DNA of 64,000 bases from DSCS01 sp035391585 (GCA_964574875.1 CAZNOX010000001.1:62001-126000), one strand, 5' to 3'; shown: positions 26,174 to 35,146, counted from the first letter of the stretch. The notes: generated by a model from the sequence alone, not told the origin. Translations and numbers: made by a program.

Positions 26174-28642
26174 TCAGTGGGCTTCCTCCCAGTTTTTCCC
26201 TGAAGAGACTTCAGCTTTCATGGGAACGGAAAGCGGGAACGGGGTGGCCTCCATGACCTCGCGGATGAGGGGAAGGGTGTGTTCGAGCGCACTCTCTTTC
26301 ACTTCAAAGAGAAGTTCATCATGGATCTGAAGAAGAAGGCGCACATTCCCGTCATCAGCCCACTTGTCATGGACACGGATCATCACCTCCTTGATGATAT
26401 CGGCGGCACTCCCCTGTATGGGGGTATTCACGGCGATACGTTCTGCCGCTTCACGCATCATGCGGTTTTTCCCCTGAAGCCCGGGGACGCGCCGTCTTCT
26501 GCCTGACAGGACGTCCACCCAGCCCTTTTCCCTGGCGTTCCTGATGGTCCTGTCGATAAAAGACCTGACTCCGGAAAAGCGTTCAAAATAGCGCCCGATG
26601 AGGGCTTCAGCTTCGGCAAGGGGAATATCAAGCTGTGAAGAGAGGCTGAAGGCCGACTGGCCGTAGATGATCCCGAAGTTGACGGCTTTGGCCCGATGAC
26701 GCATCTCAGAGTCTGCGGTGCCGAAGAGGCGCCGTGCCGTCTCACTGTGGATATCTCCTCCCTGGCGGAAGATCGAAATCAGATTCTCATCTCCGGAATA
26801 GTGCGCCATGATGCGGAGTTCCATCTGGGAATAGTCAGCCGAGACGAGGGAATACCCCTCATCGGCCACAAAAAGCTGGCGCATGCGCTTTCCCCACTCC
26901 CCGTAGATGGGAATATTCTGAAGATTGGGGTTTTTCGAAGAGAGCCGCCCCGTCGCCGTTCCGCAATAATCCAGGGTGGAATGGAGCCGCCCGTTTCTGT
27001 CCACAGCATCCAGGTAGGGAAGGATGTAGGTGGAGAGGATCTTCTGGATCTTCCGGTATTCCAAAAGCATCTCTCCCACGGGGTGGACAGAGGCGACCTT
27101 CTGAAGGACCGACTCATCCGTGGCATAACCCGTTTTGGTCTTCTTCAGCCGTCCGGGGATCTTCAAAGCCATCTTCTCGAAAAGGACGTCTCCCAGCTGC
27201 TTGGGAGAACGGATATTGAACTCTTCTCCGCATTCACGGTAGATCTCCTTTTCCCGGTCGGATGTGGCCTCTTCCAGTTCAGTCCTGTAGGCCTCCAGAA
27301 GCGTTGTGTCGATCTTCACTCCGTACTCTTCCATGCTCCTGATGACCTCCGGAAGCCGCAGTTCAGTCGTGTCCAGATAATCCCAGTGCCCGCGCTGTTC
27401 AAGCTGGGAACGGGCCTGCAAGAAAAAGTCGCGGAGTTCCTGTATCGTCCGGATGGAGCGTTGCTCATAAAACCCTTTTGCCGTGGACGCGGTCTCCGAG
27501 TCATGGGCCCAGTAGTCCAGCAGGCGGAGGTCCCGGATTTTGCAGGATGCGTCATGTTCCCTGAGGAAGGTATGGGCGTCGTAGGTCCAGAGGAGAAGCC
27601 CCGGGCGCTTGAGAAAACCGGGTTCTCCCGGAACCGTGTAATACTCTTCCGTCTCCACGCCTCCGAGAAAAAAGCCCTCCTCTCCCTCCATGAGGAGGAA
27701 CTCCCCCTTCTCACAGTCAAAGGGGCCGCTCTCATAGATGACCTCTCTGCCGGGAGCAGGCTTCTCTTCGGCCTTGTGGGCGATATATTTCATAAGAGAG
27801 AGAAAACGCTGCTGAGTGAAATAGTCCCTGATGAGCTCAGGATCATAGGCCGGGAACCTCGCCTCTTCAAAGTCCAGGTCCATGGGAATCTGCCTGTTGA
27901 TCACCACGAGTTTTTTGGAGAGACGGAGCATCTCCTCCTGTTCTCTGATCTGATCCCTGGCCCGGGGGTTGGGGATCTCGTCTGACTGTTCAATAATGGA
28001 TTCCACATCCCCCAGGGCTTTGATGAGGTTTTTCGCCCCCTTGGGGCCGATCCCCTTCACACCGGGGATATTGTCAGAAGCATCTCCCATGAGGGCCAGG
28101 TAGTCGGTAAAATGCTCCAGGCCGAACCCGTACTCCTCTTCAAAAACCTTTCTGTCATAGCGCTTGTCTTCTTTGGGGCCGCTTCTCACCACACTCACAT
28201 GGTTATCGATGAGTTGAAGAAGGTCTTTATCAGGAGTGTAGACCAGGACCTCACACCCCCTTCTCTCCTTCACCTTCTCTGTGATAGTCCCGATAATATC
28301 GTCGGCTTCATGTCCGGAGATCTCGATGCGTTTGATCCGGGCCAGATCAAGGAATGATTTGATGTTTGCGATCTGAAGGCTCAACTCATCGGGCATGGGT
28401 TTCCGGTTGGCTTTATAATCAGCAAAAAGCTCGTGGTTGTCTGTCTTGCCCCGGGAATCAAAGGCGACATAGAGAAAATCCGGACGATGAGCCTCCAGCA
28501 GCCCGAAGAGCTTACGTAAAAATCCGTACAGGGCGCCCACGGGCTCCCCGCGGGGATTGGTCAGGTTCTGACGTTGAAAAGCATAAAAGGCCTGATAGGC
28601 CAGGGCATTACCGTCCACAAGGAAAAAACAGTCAGGTTTCAT
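26174..28642 (-). CDS. polA: DNA polymerase I
   Basis: The 822-residue enzyme has an N-terminal 5'-3' nuclease (1-290; 'ADYKANRKPMPDEL', 'GHEADDIIGT', 'GDASDNIPGVKGIGPKGA'). A central region (about 300-450) is the remnant of the 3'-5' exonuclease, and I cannot find its metal-binding acidic motifs. A complete polymerase domain follows: motif A 'LVSADYSQMELRIMAHYS', motif B 'RAKAVNFGIIYGQS', motif C 'QIHDELLFEV'. Proofreading is probably lost, as in Taq-type enzymes. Start ATG 28642 follows GGAGGGG; upstream in-frame starts lie inside the HNH-repeat gene. Confidence 0.96.
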   Translation of the reverse strand: MKPDCFFLVDGNALAYQAFYAFQRQNLTNPRGEPVGALYGFLRKLFGLLEAHRPDFLYVAFDSRGKTDNHELFADYKANRKPMPDELSLQIANIKSFLDLARIKRIEISGHEADDIIGTITEKVKERRGCEVLVYTPDKDLLQLIDNHVSVVRSGPKEDKRYDRKVFEEEYGFGLEHFTDYLALMGDASDNIPGVKGIGPKGAKNLIKALGDVESIIEQSDEIPNPRARDQIREQEEMLRLSKKLVVINRQIPMDLDFEEARFPAYDPELIRDYFTQQRFLSLMKYIAHKAEEKPAPGREVIYESGPFDCEKGEFLLMEGEEGFFLGGVETEEYYTVPGEPGFLKRPGLLLWTYDAHTFLREHDASCKIRDLRLLDYWAHDSETASTAKGFYEQRSIRTIQELRDFFLQARSQLEQRGHWDYLDTTELRLPEVIRSMEEYGVKIDTTLLEAYRTELEEATSDREKEIYRECGEEFNIRSPKQLGDVLFEKMALKIPGRLKKTKTGYATDESVLQKVASVHPVGEMLLEYRKIQKILSTYILPYLDAVDRNGRLHSTLDYCGTATGRLSSKNPNLQNIPIYGEWGKRMRQLFVADEGYSLVSADYSQMELRIMAHYSGDENLISIFRQGGDIHSETARRLFGTADSEMRHRAKAVNFGIIYGQSAFSLSSQLDIPLAEAEALIGRYFERFSGVRSFIDRTIRNAREKGWVDVLSGRRRRVPGLQGKNRMMREAAERIAVNTPIQGSAADIIKEVMIRVHDKWADDGNVRLLLQIHDELLFEVKESALEHTLPLIREVMEATPFPLSVPMKAEVSSGKNWEEAH

Positions 28643-29198
28643 CGCACCCCTCCCCGCGGGCCTGTTCCACGGCTTTCTGCCAGCTGCCGAACCTCCTGTA
28701 GGCCCGGGCATAGAGGGTCGGGTCATCTTTTGAGACCGTGGTCCGAAGCGGATTTTCAAGATAACGCCGGATCACACACAGAAGCTCATGGTCCTTAAAC
28801 CGGGTCACAGCCTCCTCATGCCCCGCTTCCCTGAGCGCCGCTTTCCAGGAGCCGAACACTCGCCGGGCCGACGAGTAGAGACGGGGTTCGTCTCTGTAGA
28901 CACGGCTGAGTTCTCCCGGGCTTTTTCCCCTCAGGATGTCCAGGATCTTCTCATGATCCCAAGCGTCCTTCTTTTTTCTCTCTTTTCGGGCTTTCCGGTA
29001 CTCTTCGTCCGGATCAAGGCCGCATCGGTCCAAAGCGGCTTTCCAGTGTCCGTAATATTTTTTTCGGATAGCAGCATTAAAGAGCCGGGGGTTGACCCTG
29101 CGGACAGACCCGGGAGTCAGAGGGACTCCGTTTCGTTTCAACGTGCGGATCTCTTCACAGATCTTCTCTTTATCCCAACGGATGTTTTTTTTAAGCAC
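28632..29198 (-). CDS. HNH-repeat (homing-endonuclease-associated repeat) protein
   Basis: The 188 residues contain three copies of a roughly 55-residue unit ending in a characteristic block: 'NPRLFNAAIRKKYYGHWKAAL', 'EPRLYSSARRVFGSWKAAL' and 'DPTLYARAYRRFGSWQKAV'. This block resembles the helical repeats that accompany homing endonucleases (HNH_repeat), which are DNA-binding by analogy. No nuclease domain is attached. The protein is strongly basic. It starts with GTG at 29198, five bases after the adenosine-kinase-like gene, and overlaps polA by 11 bases, hinting at a DNA-related role that is only inferred. Confidence 0.8.
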   Translation of the reverse strand: MLKKNIRWDKEKICEEIRTLKRNGVPLTPGSVRRVNPRLFNAAIRKKYYGHWKAALDRCGLDPDEEYRKARKERKKKDAWDHEKILDILRGKSPGELSRVYRDEPRLYSSARRVFGSWKAALREAGHEEAVTRFKDHELLCVIRRYLENPLRTTVSKDDPTLYARAYRRFGSWQKAVEQARGEGCDET

Positions 29199-29203
29199 AG
29201 AGA

Positions 29204-29686
29204 TTACCTTTTATAACCGATGGTCCGTAAAAACGCCTGCCTTTTCTCAATATCCTCGTCGTTTTCCTGCCCCGCAGGCTTCTTGCCGTCGATCACGCCG
29301 ATGATTCCGCGTCCCTCTCCGTTATCGGCCACCAAAACGGTGAGAGGGTTCGCCGTGGCGGCAAAGATGGAGCAGACTTCGGGGACCTGCTTGACCGAGT
29401 TCAGGCAATTGACGGGAAAAGCATCCCGCATGATGATGAGAAACGCATGACCCGCGCCGATACGCTCCAGGTTTTCCGCTGCCGTCTTTCGCAATTCCGC
29501 ATCCGTGCCTTCATGGCGGACCAGGCAGGGCCCGCTGGCCTCATTAAACGCAAGCCCGAACCGGATTCCGGGAAAAGCCTGCACCAGGGCTTCATAAAGG
29601 TCTTCCACTGTTTTAATGAAATGGGCCTGGCCCAGGATAATATTGTCATCGTCTTCTTTGTGAAGTTCCACACTGATTATGTCCAT
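29204..29686 (-). CDS. Adenosine-specific kinase family protein (DUF355)
   Basis: The 160-residue protein matches the small adenosine-specific kinase family known from archaea and some bacteria: 'IILGQAHFIKTVEDLYEAL', 'GLAFNEASGPCLVRHEGTD', 'GHAFLIIMRDAFPVNCLN', and the most conserved stretch 'EVCSIFAATANPLTVLVAD' followed by 'RGIIGVIDG'. A kinase role is based on structural work in that family and is not proved here. ATG 29686 has AGGAG about six bases upstream. It opens the run that includes polA. Confidence 0.88.
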   Translation of the reverse strand: MDIISVELHKEDDDNIILGQAHFIKTVEDLYEALVQAFPGIRFGLAFNEASGPCLVRHEGTDAELRKTAAENLERIGAGHAFLIIMRDAFPVNCLNSVKQVPEVCSIFAATANPLTVLVADNGEGRGIIGVIDGKKPAGQENDEDIEKRQAFLRTIGYKR

Positions 29687-29715
29687 AGAGACTCCTTTTT
29701 TTGGCACTTTCAATC

Positions 29716-29743
29716 ATTATAGAGCAATTTAGTCAAAGGTCAA
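29716..29743 (-). promoter_or_regulatory. Promoter of the adenosine-kinase-like/polA run
   Basis: On the minus strand TTGACC (29743-29738), a 16-base spacer and consensus TATAAT (29721-29716), about 30 bases before the start codon. Confidence 0.75.
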
Positions 29744-29766
29744 GATGCCCCGAAGGGAAAAGAATC

Positions 29767-29794
29767 TTGACAAAAAGCCCCCGACTCTTAATAT
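29767..29794 (+). promoter_or_regulatory. Promoter of the STAS/DnaA-like fusion gene
   Basis: Consensus TTGACA at 29767-29772, a 16-base spacer and TAATAT at 29789-29794. The start codon lies 20 bases further on, with AAAGGGAGG between. The -10 box sits inside a perfect palindrome. Confidence 0.75.
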
Positions 29795-29800
29795 TAAGAG
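29785..29800. promoter_or_regulatory. Perfect 16-base palindrome over the -10 box (candidate operator)
   Basis: CTCTTAATATTAAGAG reads the same on both strands and encloses the -10 box of the plus-strand promoter. A dimeric repressor bound here would block transcription of the STAS/DnaA-like gene. No regulator is identified. Confidence 0.5.
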
Positions 29801-29814
29801 AAAGGGAGGTTTTG

Positions 29815-32136
29815 ATGCAAAAGCTTTTTGAAATCAATGGAATCGGGATACATCTCACAACCCAGGCCTCTGATTCCCTGGGACACACCGGATTCCTTTC
29901 TATCGAAGGGTCCGTATCCCCGAATAATATCCAGAGTTTTGAAGCCGCTCTGAAAAAGATCAAGGCCTTCGATATCTCTGTGATCGTCATCGATTTCAGC
30001 AAAGTCTCTTCATTCTGTGATGAAGCCTGGGCCGTGATCCGGCAGCAAAAAGAGAACCTCTCCCGTCCCGGAGAAGAGATCTTTCTTCTCAGGATGCCTC
30101 CCACCCTTTTCGAACAGTTTCACGCCCAGGGACATGACGAAATCCTGAAGCATTTCAGGGCCTTCGGCGACCTGGACCGCTACATGGTCTCCGCATCAAA
30201 CAAAACGCTCGCTGCCCCTGAGACAGAGGCCCCGGACATCTCGGATGAAGACAAGCCCGATTCCACGGAGAAGGCCATGGACAAACCGGCTCAGCCCACT
30301 CCATTTTCTCATGAAGAGACTGAAGAAGTCCTGTCAGAGGATCTTCCGGAAATCCCTGAAGAGGACATTATGGAGGACAACGCCCCGCAAGTGATGCAGG
30401 AACGCTTCCCTCTCAATGAGAGCCGGGAAGTCTTCGAAGAGACGGAACTTGCCGACCTTCCCGAAGAAGATATCGAAGAGGCGCTTCCTTCAAAGTCCTT
30501 CGGAGCGGAATCCATCCCTGAGAAAATGATCGCTATCCGGGGAAAGCTGCGCTCCTTATTTGAAAACAAGATCTACGAATGGAAAAGCCTGGGGTACGAC
30601 ACCGCTTACCTGGATGCCTATCTGGATAAAAACCTGGACGAAGCCAAAAAAGCCTTTGCCCTCTACTCCAAGAACCTTGCAGACTGCCGCGAGATGGAAG
30701 CCGCAGCCGACATGATCGAAAATCCGGCCATGAAAAAGGATCTGCTTCTGACAAAATCCCTTCTGAAAAAACCCATGGAGATCGATAAGGCCCGTGAAGC
30801 CTTTTCCCGTCTTCTCAAAGAAGCGGAACAGCTTGACCATGATGCTTTTCTTCCCCTGGCCGACTACCAGTTTGACAATTTCATCAAAGGGAACAATAAA
30901 GACACCATAGAGATGGTCCTTCACCTTGTCCACCATCTGGACGCCTACGACCGGCCTCTTCTGCTCCATGGAGCCAACGGGACGGGCAAGACCCATATCC
31001 TTAACGCTATCGGAAACACCATCCGTCTGAAGACATCACGCTCAGTCAACTACATTCCCGCCAACAACTTCATCGTGGAGCTGGAAAACATGCGCGAACA
31101 GGGAAGGCTTCACCTTTTCAGAAAACGGTACATGTCCTGTGAGGTCCTTCTCTTCGATGATGTCCATCTGCTTGAAGACGCCTCGTCCGCCGCTCATGAG
31201 TTCCGGTTCCTCATGGACGCCCTGGCCAGACAGTCAAAGCTGCTGATCATGGCCTCCGTCCTCAAGGCCGATGATTTCAAGTTTGTGAGCAAAGACCTTC
31301 AGTCACGCCTGAAAAGCGCCATCCACCTCACCATGGCACCGCCTGACGAAGCCACATTGTCGCGTATCCTGGACAAACGCATGGGAGAGCTGAAGATCGA
31401 TTCAGAGAAAGGCGTTCCCCGCTATCTGGCTCAAATGGCTCCCGGAGACATCAGAAAAGCCTTCGGGCTTCTGGAAACACTGCACCTCTATGCCAAGACT
31501 TATCATGAAAGCATCAGTTTCGAACTGGTCCGCGAACTGACCTCGTCCACACTCTCCTATGAAGAGATCCGTGAGATGACACCTCCCGCCCCTCCCCAGG
31601 AGACGATCTTCCCTGAACGGGAGGACTCCTTTCCAAAAGAGGAGTCCATCGGGGAGATGGAAAACGAACCCGAAGAGTCCCTTTCTGCGGATGTCGAAGA
31701 GGAGGTCTCATTGACCCCGGACGAAGGAGAGGACACCGTGTCCCTTCCCGAAGGGATGGAGCACAGGCTTGAAGGCGATATCCCCGACTATCTCCCTGAA
31801 GAGGGCGACGAGCCGGAGTCCTTCTCTGAAGAAGAGAATATCGTCCTTCCCCGTGAAGAGACTCCGGAAAATGAAGAGGCCGTTGTCTCCCCGGAAGAAG
31901 AGGAATCCTTTGAACTTCCTGCAGAGGAGACGCCTGCAGAAGAGGAGGAGAGCCTGATCTCCGAAGAAGAGAAGGCTCCTTTCAATGAAGAATCTCCGTC
32001 TGAAGATGATTCAGACCCCTTTGCCGGGCTGGATGATGATGAAGAGGGCCGCCCTCTTAGCGATGTCACAGAGGACTCTGACCTTGACCTCTGGGATGAA
32101 GTGGATGAAAACGAAGACGATCCCTTCGCCCTGTAA
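29815..32136 (+). CDS. STAS domain / DnaA-like AAA+ ATPase fusion with acidic linkers
   Basis: The protein has 773 residues. Residues 1-125 form a STAS-like domain (anti-sigma antagonist type): 'VIVIDFSKVSSFCDEAWAVI' is its core, with Cys-Asp-Glu-Ala where partner-switching proteins have Asp-Ser. Residues 130-232 are a Glu/Pro-rich linker; 235-340 are helical. Residues 341-575 are a DnaA-type AAA+ module: 'YQFDNFIKGNNKDTI', Walker A GANGTGKT (386-393), Walker B LLFDDVH (445-451), sensor I 'LLIMAS', arginine motif 'SRLKSAI', 'GDIRKAFGLLE'. Domain IV of DnaA (helix-turn-helix) is missing; instead a tail of about 190 residues is dominated by Glu, Asp, Pro and Ser. A role in regulating replication, localisation or a signalling complex is inferred. 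Start ATG 29815 follows AAAGGGAGG. Confidence 0.85.
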   Translation: MQKLFEINGIGIHLTTQASDSLGHTGFLSIEGSVSPNNIQSFEAALKKIKAFDISVIVIDFSKVSSFCDEAWAVIRQQKENLSRPGEEIFLLRMPPTLFEQFHAQGHDEILKHFRAFGDLDRYMVSASNKTLAAPETEAPDISDEDKPDSTEKAMDKPAQPTPFSHEETEEVLSEDLPEIPEEDIMEDNAPQVMQERFPLNESREVFEETELADLPEEDIEEALPSKSFGAESIPEKMIAIRGKLRSLFENKIYEWKSLGYDTAYLDAYLDKNLDEAKKAFALYSKNLADCREMEAAADMIENPAMKKDLLLTKSLLKKPMEIDKAREAFSRLLKEAEQLDHDAFLPLADYQFDNFIKGNNKDTIEMVLHLVHHLDAYDRPLLLHGANGTGKTHILNAIGNTIRLKTSRSVNYIPANNFIVELENMREQGRLHLFRKRYMSCEVLLFDDVHLLEDASSAAHEFRFLMDALARQSKLLIMASVLKADDFKFVSKDLQSRLKSAIHLTMAPPDEATLSRILDKRMGELKIDSEKGVPRYLAQMAPGDIRKAFGLLETLHLYAKTYHESISFELVRELTSSTLSYEEIREMTPPAPPQETIFPEREDSFPKEESIGEMENEPEESLSADVEEEVSLTPDEGEDTVSLPEGMEHRLEGDIPDYLPEEGDEPESFSEEENIVLPREETPENEEAVVSPEEEESFELPAEETPAEEEESLISEEEKAPFNEESPSEDDSDPFAGLDDDEEGRPLSDVTEDSDLDLWDEVDENEDDPFAL

Positions 32137-32150
32137 ATGAAAGGAAAAGC

Positions 32151-32666
32151 ATGACCGACTCGCGACAAAAAATCCGCCGTTTTACATCCCTGGGAATCTT
32201 TACAAGCCTTGTCATTATCATGACTCTTTTCGCCCGTATTCCCATGCCTCAGATCAAAGGATACATCAACCTGGGAGACTCCATGATCCTCCTGGGGACG
32301 CTCTTCTTCGGCGGAGCCTTCGGTGCTGTCATCGGCTCATTCGGATCGGCTTTAGCTGACGTGATCGGAGGGTACCCGAACTTTGCCATCTTCACCTTTA
32401 TCATCAAAGGGATCGAGCCCTTGATCTTTGCCCTGCTCATCCGCGCGGGACAGAAAAGAGGCTATTCCATTCCCCGCCTTCTCTACGGAGCCGCTTTTGC
32501 CATGTTCTGGATGGTCGCCGGCTATTTCTGGGTGGAATATTTCATGTTCGGAGCCCCGGCAGCCTTTGCTGAAGTCCCCGGCAACATCATCCAGGCGGTG
32601 GGATCCATCTTTATCAGCATCGGACTCTACAATATCGTCCGGAATACAGTGAAAACACCCGCTTAA
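32151..32666 (+). CDS. ECF transporter S component
   Basis: The 171-residue membrane protein has five or six helices. The pattern 'GYINLGDSMILLGTLFFGGAFGAVIGSFGSALADVIGG' is typical of ECF S components of the vitamin-binding type, as is 'YPNFAIFTFIIKGIEPLIFALL'. It binds a micronutrient and works with a shared EcfT/EcfA energising module, not present in this window. The vitamin cannot be named. The ATG lies 14 bases after the fusion gene, so they share a transcript; the 3' end overlaps the clpC end by four bases, tail to tail. Confidence 0.88.
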   Translation: MTDSRQKIRRFTSLGIFTSLVIIMTLFARIPMPQIKGYINLGDSMILLGTLFFGGAFGAVIGSFGSALADVIGGYPNFAIFTFIIKGIEPLIFALLIRAGQKRGYSIPRLLYGAAFAMFWMVAGYFWVEYFMFGAPAAFAEVPGNIIQAVGSIFISIGLYNIVRNTVKTPA

Positions 32667-35101
32667 CCCTTTTTCTCCGGGGCTTTCTCGAGAGAGACAA
32701 GCCCCTTCTTTTCATCCAGCAGAACATGATCCCCTTTTTGGAACCGCCCGGACAGGATATCCCGCGAAAGGGCCGCTGTGACTTCCTTCTGAAGCAGACG
32801 CTTGAGAGGCCGGGCTCCCATGGTGGGGTCATAACCCAAGTTCACCATAAGCTGAAGGAACCCTTGCGAATAATCCAGTGTGATTCCCTGAGCCTCCAGC
32901 CTTTGGGCGATCCTCTGAAGCTGAAGGATGACGATCTCACGGATCTCTTCTCTTGAAAGAGGGGTAAACAGCACCATCTCATCCACCCGGTTGAGGAACT
33001 CCGGTTTGAAGTATTGATGAAGAAGCCCCCTGATGATCTCATTGAGGTCTGTCATGGCCGTTTCAGCTGATCCGTTGTCTTCTGCGGTGAGCCTGTCGGA
33101 AATATGCTGGGCTCCGATATTGGATGTCATGATGATGATGGTGTTCCTGAAATTGACATTCCGTCCTTTACCGTCAGTGAGTCGCCCCTCGTCAAAAAGC
33201 TGAAGCAGGATATTCATCACATCAGGATGGGCCTTCTCGATCTCGTCCAGGAGGATCACCGAAAAGGGCTTGCGCCGAACAAGTTCTGTGAGCTGCCCCC
33301 CTTCATCATGGCCCACATATCCCGGAGGAGAACCGATGAGCCGGGCAACGGCGTGTTTTTCCATATATTCCGACATATCGATACGGATGAGAAGGGATTC
33401 GTCGCCGTAAAGGAACTCAGTGAGAGCTTTTGAGACCTCTGTCTTTCCCACTCCTGTGGGCCCTAAAAAGAGAAAGACTCCGGCGGGTTTGTCGGGATCA
33501 GAGAGCCCTGCCCGTGATGTCCTGACCACTTCACTCACTTTTCTGATGGCCTCTTCCTGGCCCACGACCCTTTTGTGCAGCCACGCTTCCATATCAAGGA
33601 AGCGGGCCGACTCTTCAGCAGTGAGCCGGTTAACGGGGATCCCCGTCCACCTGGAGATGATCCGGGCGACATCGTCCTGGCGGACCACGTTATCCCGCTG
33701 TTCCCGGGCCCGCTTGTCTTCCCACTCATCCTTGGCTTCTTTGAGTTTCTCTTCCAGCTGTTTTTCCTCGACGCCGAGGTGGGCGACTTTTTCATAATCG
33801 CCGTCATTAAAGGCCGATTCCTTTTCACGCCGTATGGAATCGAGTTTCCGCTCAAGCTGAGAGAGTTCTTCAGGAGTCTTAAAGGCATTCAGCCTCACCA
33901 TGGCGGCCGCTTCATCGATGAGGTCGACAGCCTTGTCAGGGAGATGCCTGTCTGAGATATAACGCGCTGAAAGGAAGACAGCCGATTCCAGGGCATCATC
34001 TGTGATATGGACCCGGTGAAAAGTCTCGTACTTCTCTTTGATCCCCTTGAGGATCCGGACAGCATCGTCAAGCCCGGGTTCTTCCACAAAGATGGGTTGA
34101 AATCGTCTCTCCAATGCCGGGTCTTTTTCAATATAGGTGCGGTACTCATCCACCGTGGTGGCTCCGATACACTGGATCTCTCCGCGGGCGAGGACGGGTT
34201 TCAGGATATTGGCGGCATCCATGGCTCCCCCGCTTCTTCCGGCCCCGATGATGGTGTGGATCTCATCGATGAAGAGGATGATCTCACGCCGCTCTCCGAT
34301 GATCTCCAGGACTTTTTTCAGGCGTTCTTCGAATTCACCCATATATTTGGCTCCTGCCAGGAGAGCCGCCATGTCCAGGGAAAGGATCTTCTTTTCTCTG
34401 AGGATCTCCGGGACGTCGTTTTCCATGACACGCAGGGCCAATCCTTCGACGATGGCGGTCTTCCCCACACCGGCGTCTCCGATGAGAACGGGATTATTCT
34501 TCATCCTTCTGGAGAGGATGTGAATGAGCCTCTCGATCTCCTTTTCCCTCCCGATGACAGGATCCAGTTTATTCTGACGGGCGCGGGTGATGAGATCGAT
34601 GGAGTAGCGGTTCAGGTACTCATCCTGTTCGCTGACCTGTGCTCCCTCTTTCTGGCTCATCCGGGTATACTCCCGGACTTTCTGCCGGGCCAGATCCAGA
34701 TCAGCTCCAAGACTTCTCAACACGCGGTAGGAGACATTCTCCGATTCCCGGAGGATCCCCAGGAAAAGATGCTCCGGGCCCACGTACTGATGCCCCATCT
34801 CATTGGCCTCTTCAAAAGCCAGCCGGAGGATCATCTTGACCCCGGGAGTCAGATTATCCTCTTCACCTCCGGGCTGCTGCCGCCCCGGCTGGATAAAGCG
34901 CTGGAGATCCCGGGAGACAGACTCGTCGGAAATATTCAGAGCTGCAAAGACTTTTTCGAGGACTTTCCCCTTATGATCCAGAAGCGCAAGCAAGAGGTGC
35001 TCCGCTCCGATAAAATTATTGTTGTATTGACGGGCATAAGCGCCGGCCTGATAGACCGCCTCCCTGGCCCGGTCACTGAATGTGTCAAAAATATTCATCA
35101 T
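32663..35101 (-). CDS. clpC: ATP-dependent Clp protease ATP-binding subunit, ClpC type
   Basis: The 812-residue Hsp100 protein has an N-terminal double repeat (1-145), then AAA-1 with Walker A GDAGVGKT (208-215) and Walker B IILFIDE (274-280). A short middle domain with UVR-like helix 'FNDGDYEKVAHLGVEEKQLEEKL' (about 431-453) follows, then AAA-2 with Walker A GPTGVGKT (547-554) and 'ILLDEIEKAHPDVM'. The short middle domain separates it from ClpB. It unfolds proteins for ClpP, which is not nearby. Two adjacent ATG codons (35101, 35098) follow AGGAGG; either can serve. It is the last gene of the serS run. Confidence 0.92.
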   Translation of the reverse strand: MMNIFDTFSDRAREAVYQAGAYARQYNNNFIGAEHLLLALLDHKGKVLEKVFAALNISDESVSRDLQRFIQPGRQQPGGEEDNLTPGVKMILRLAFEEANEMGHQYVGPEHLFLGILRESENVSYRVLRSLGADLDLARQKVREYTRMSQKEGAQVSEQDEYLNRYSIDLITRARQNKLDPVIGREKEIERLIHILSRRMKNNPVLIGDAGVGKTAIVEGLALRVMENDVPEILREKKILSLDMAALLAGAKYMGEFEERLKKVLEIIGERREIILFIDEIHTIIGAGRSGGAMDAANILKPVLARGEIQCIGATTVDEYRTYIEKDPALERRFQPIFVEEPGLDDAVRILKGIKEKYETFHRVHITDDALESAVFLSARYISDRHLPDKAVDLIDEAAAMVRLNAFKTPEELSQLERKLDSIRREKESAFNDGDYEKVAHLGVEEKQLEEKLKEAKDEWEDKRAREQRDNVVRQDDVARIISRWTGIPVNRLTAEESARFLDMEAWLHKRVVGQEEAIRKVSEVVRTSRAGLSDPDKPAGVFLFLGPTGVGKTEVSKALTEFLYGDESLLIRIDMSEYMEKHAVARLIGSPPGYVGHDEGGQLTELVRRKPFSVILLDEIEKAHPDVMNILLQLFDEGRLTDGKGRNVNFRNTIIIMTSNIGAQHISDRLTAEDNGSAETAMTDLNEIIRGLLHQYFKPEFLNRVDEMVLFTPLSREEIREIVILQLQRIAQRLEAQGITLDYSQGFLQLMVNLGYDPTMGARPLKRLLQKEVTAALSRDILSGRFQKGDHVLLDEKKGLVSLEKAPEKKG

Positions 35102-35146
35102 AACGCCTCCTTACACAACATAAACAAAAAGAAAGCGCTCAGGTTC

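Noticed and set aside
24862..26256. A 464-codon open frame antisense to the DHH-CBS gene
   Set aside because: The minus strand carries the DHH and CBS motifs; the antisense product is His/Asp-rich nonsense.
26696..27985. Long antisense open frame over polA
   Set aside because: The polymerase I motifs on the minus strand are unambiguous.
30233..32130. The repetitive acidic codons as a DNA repeat or CRISPR-like array
   Set aside because: The Glu/Asp-rich stretches are protein low complexity with irregular spacing; there are no regular direct repeats with spacers.
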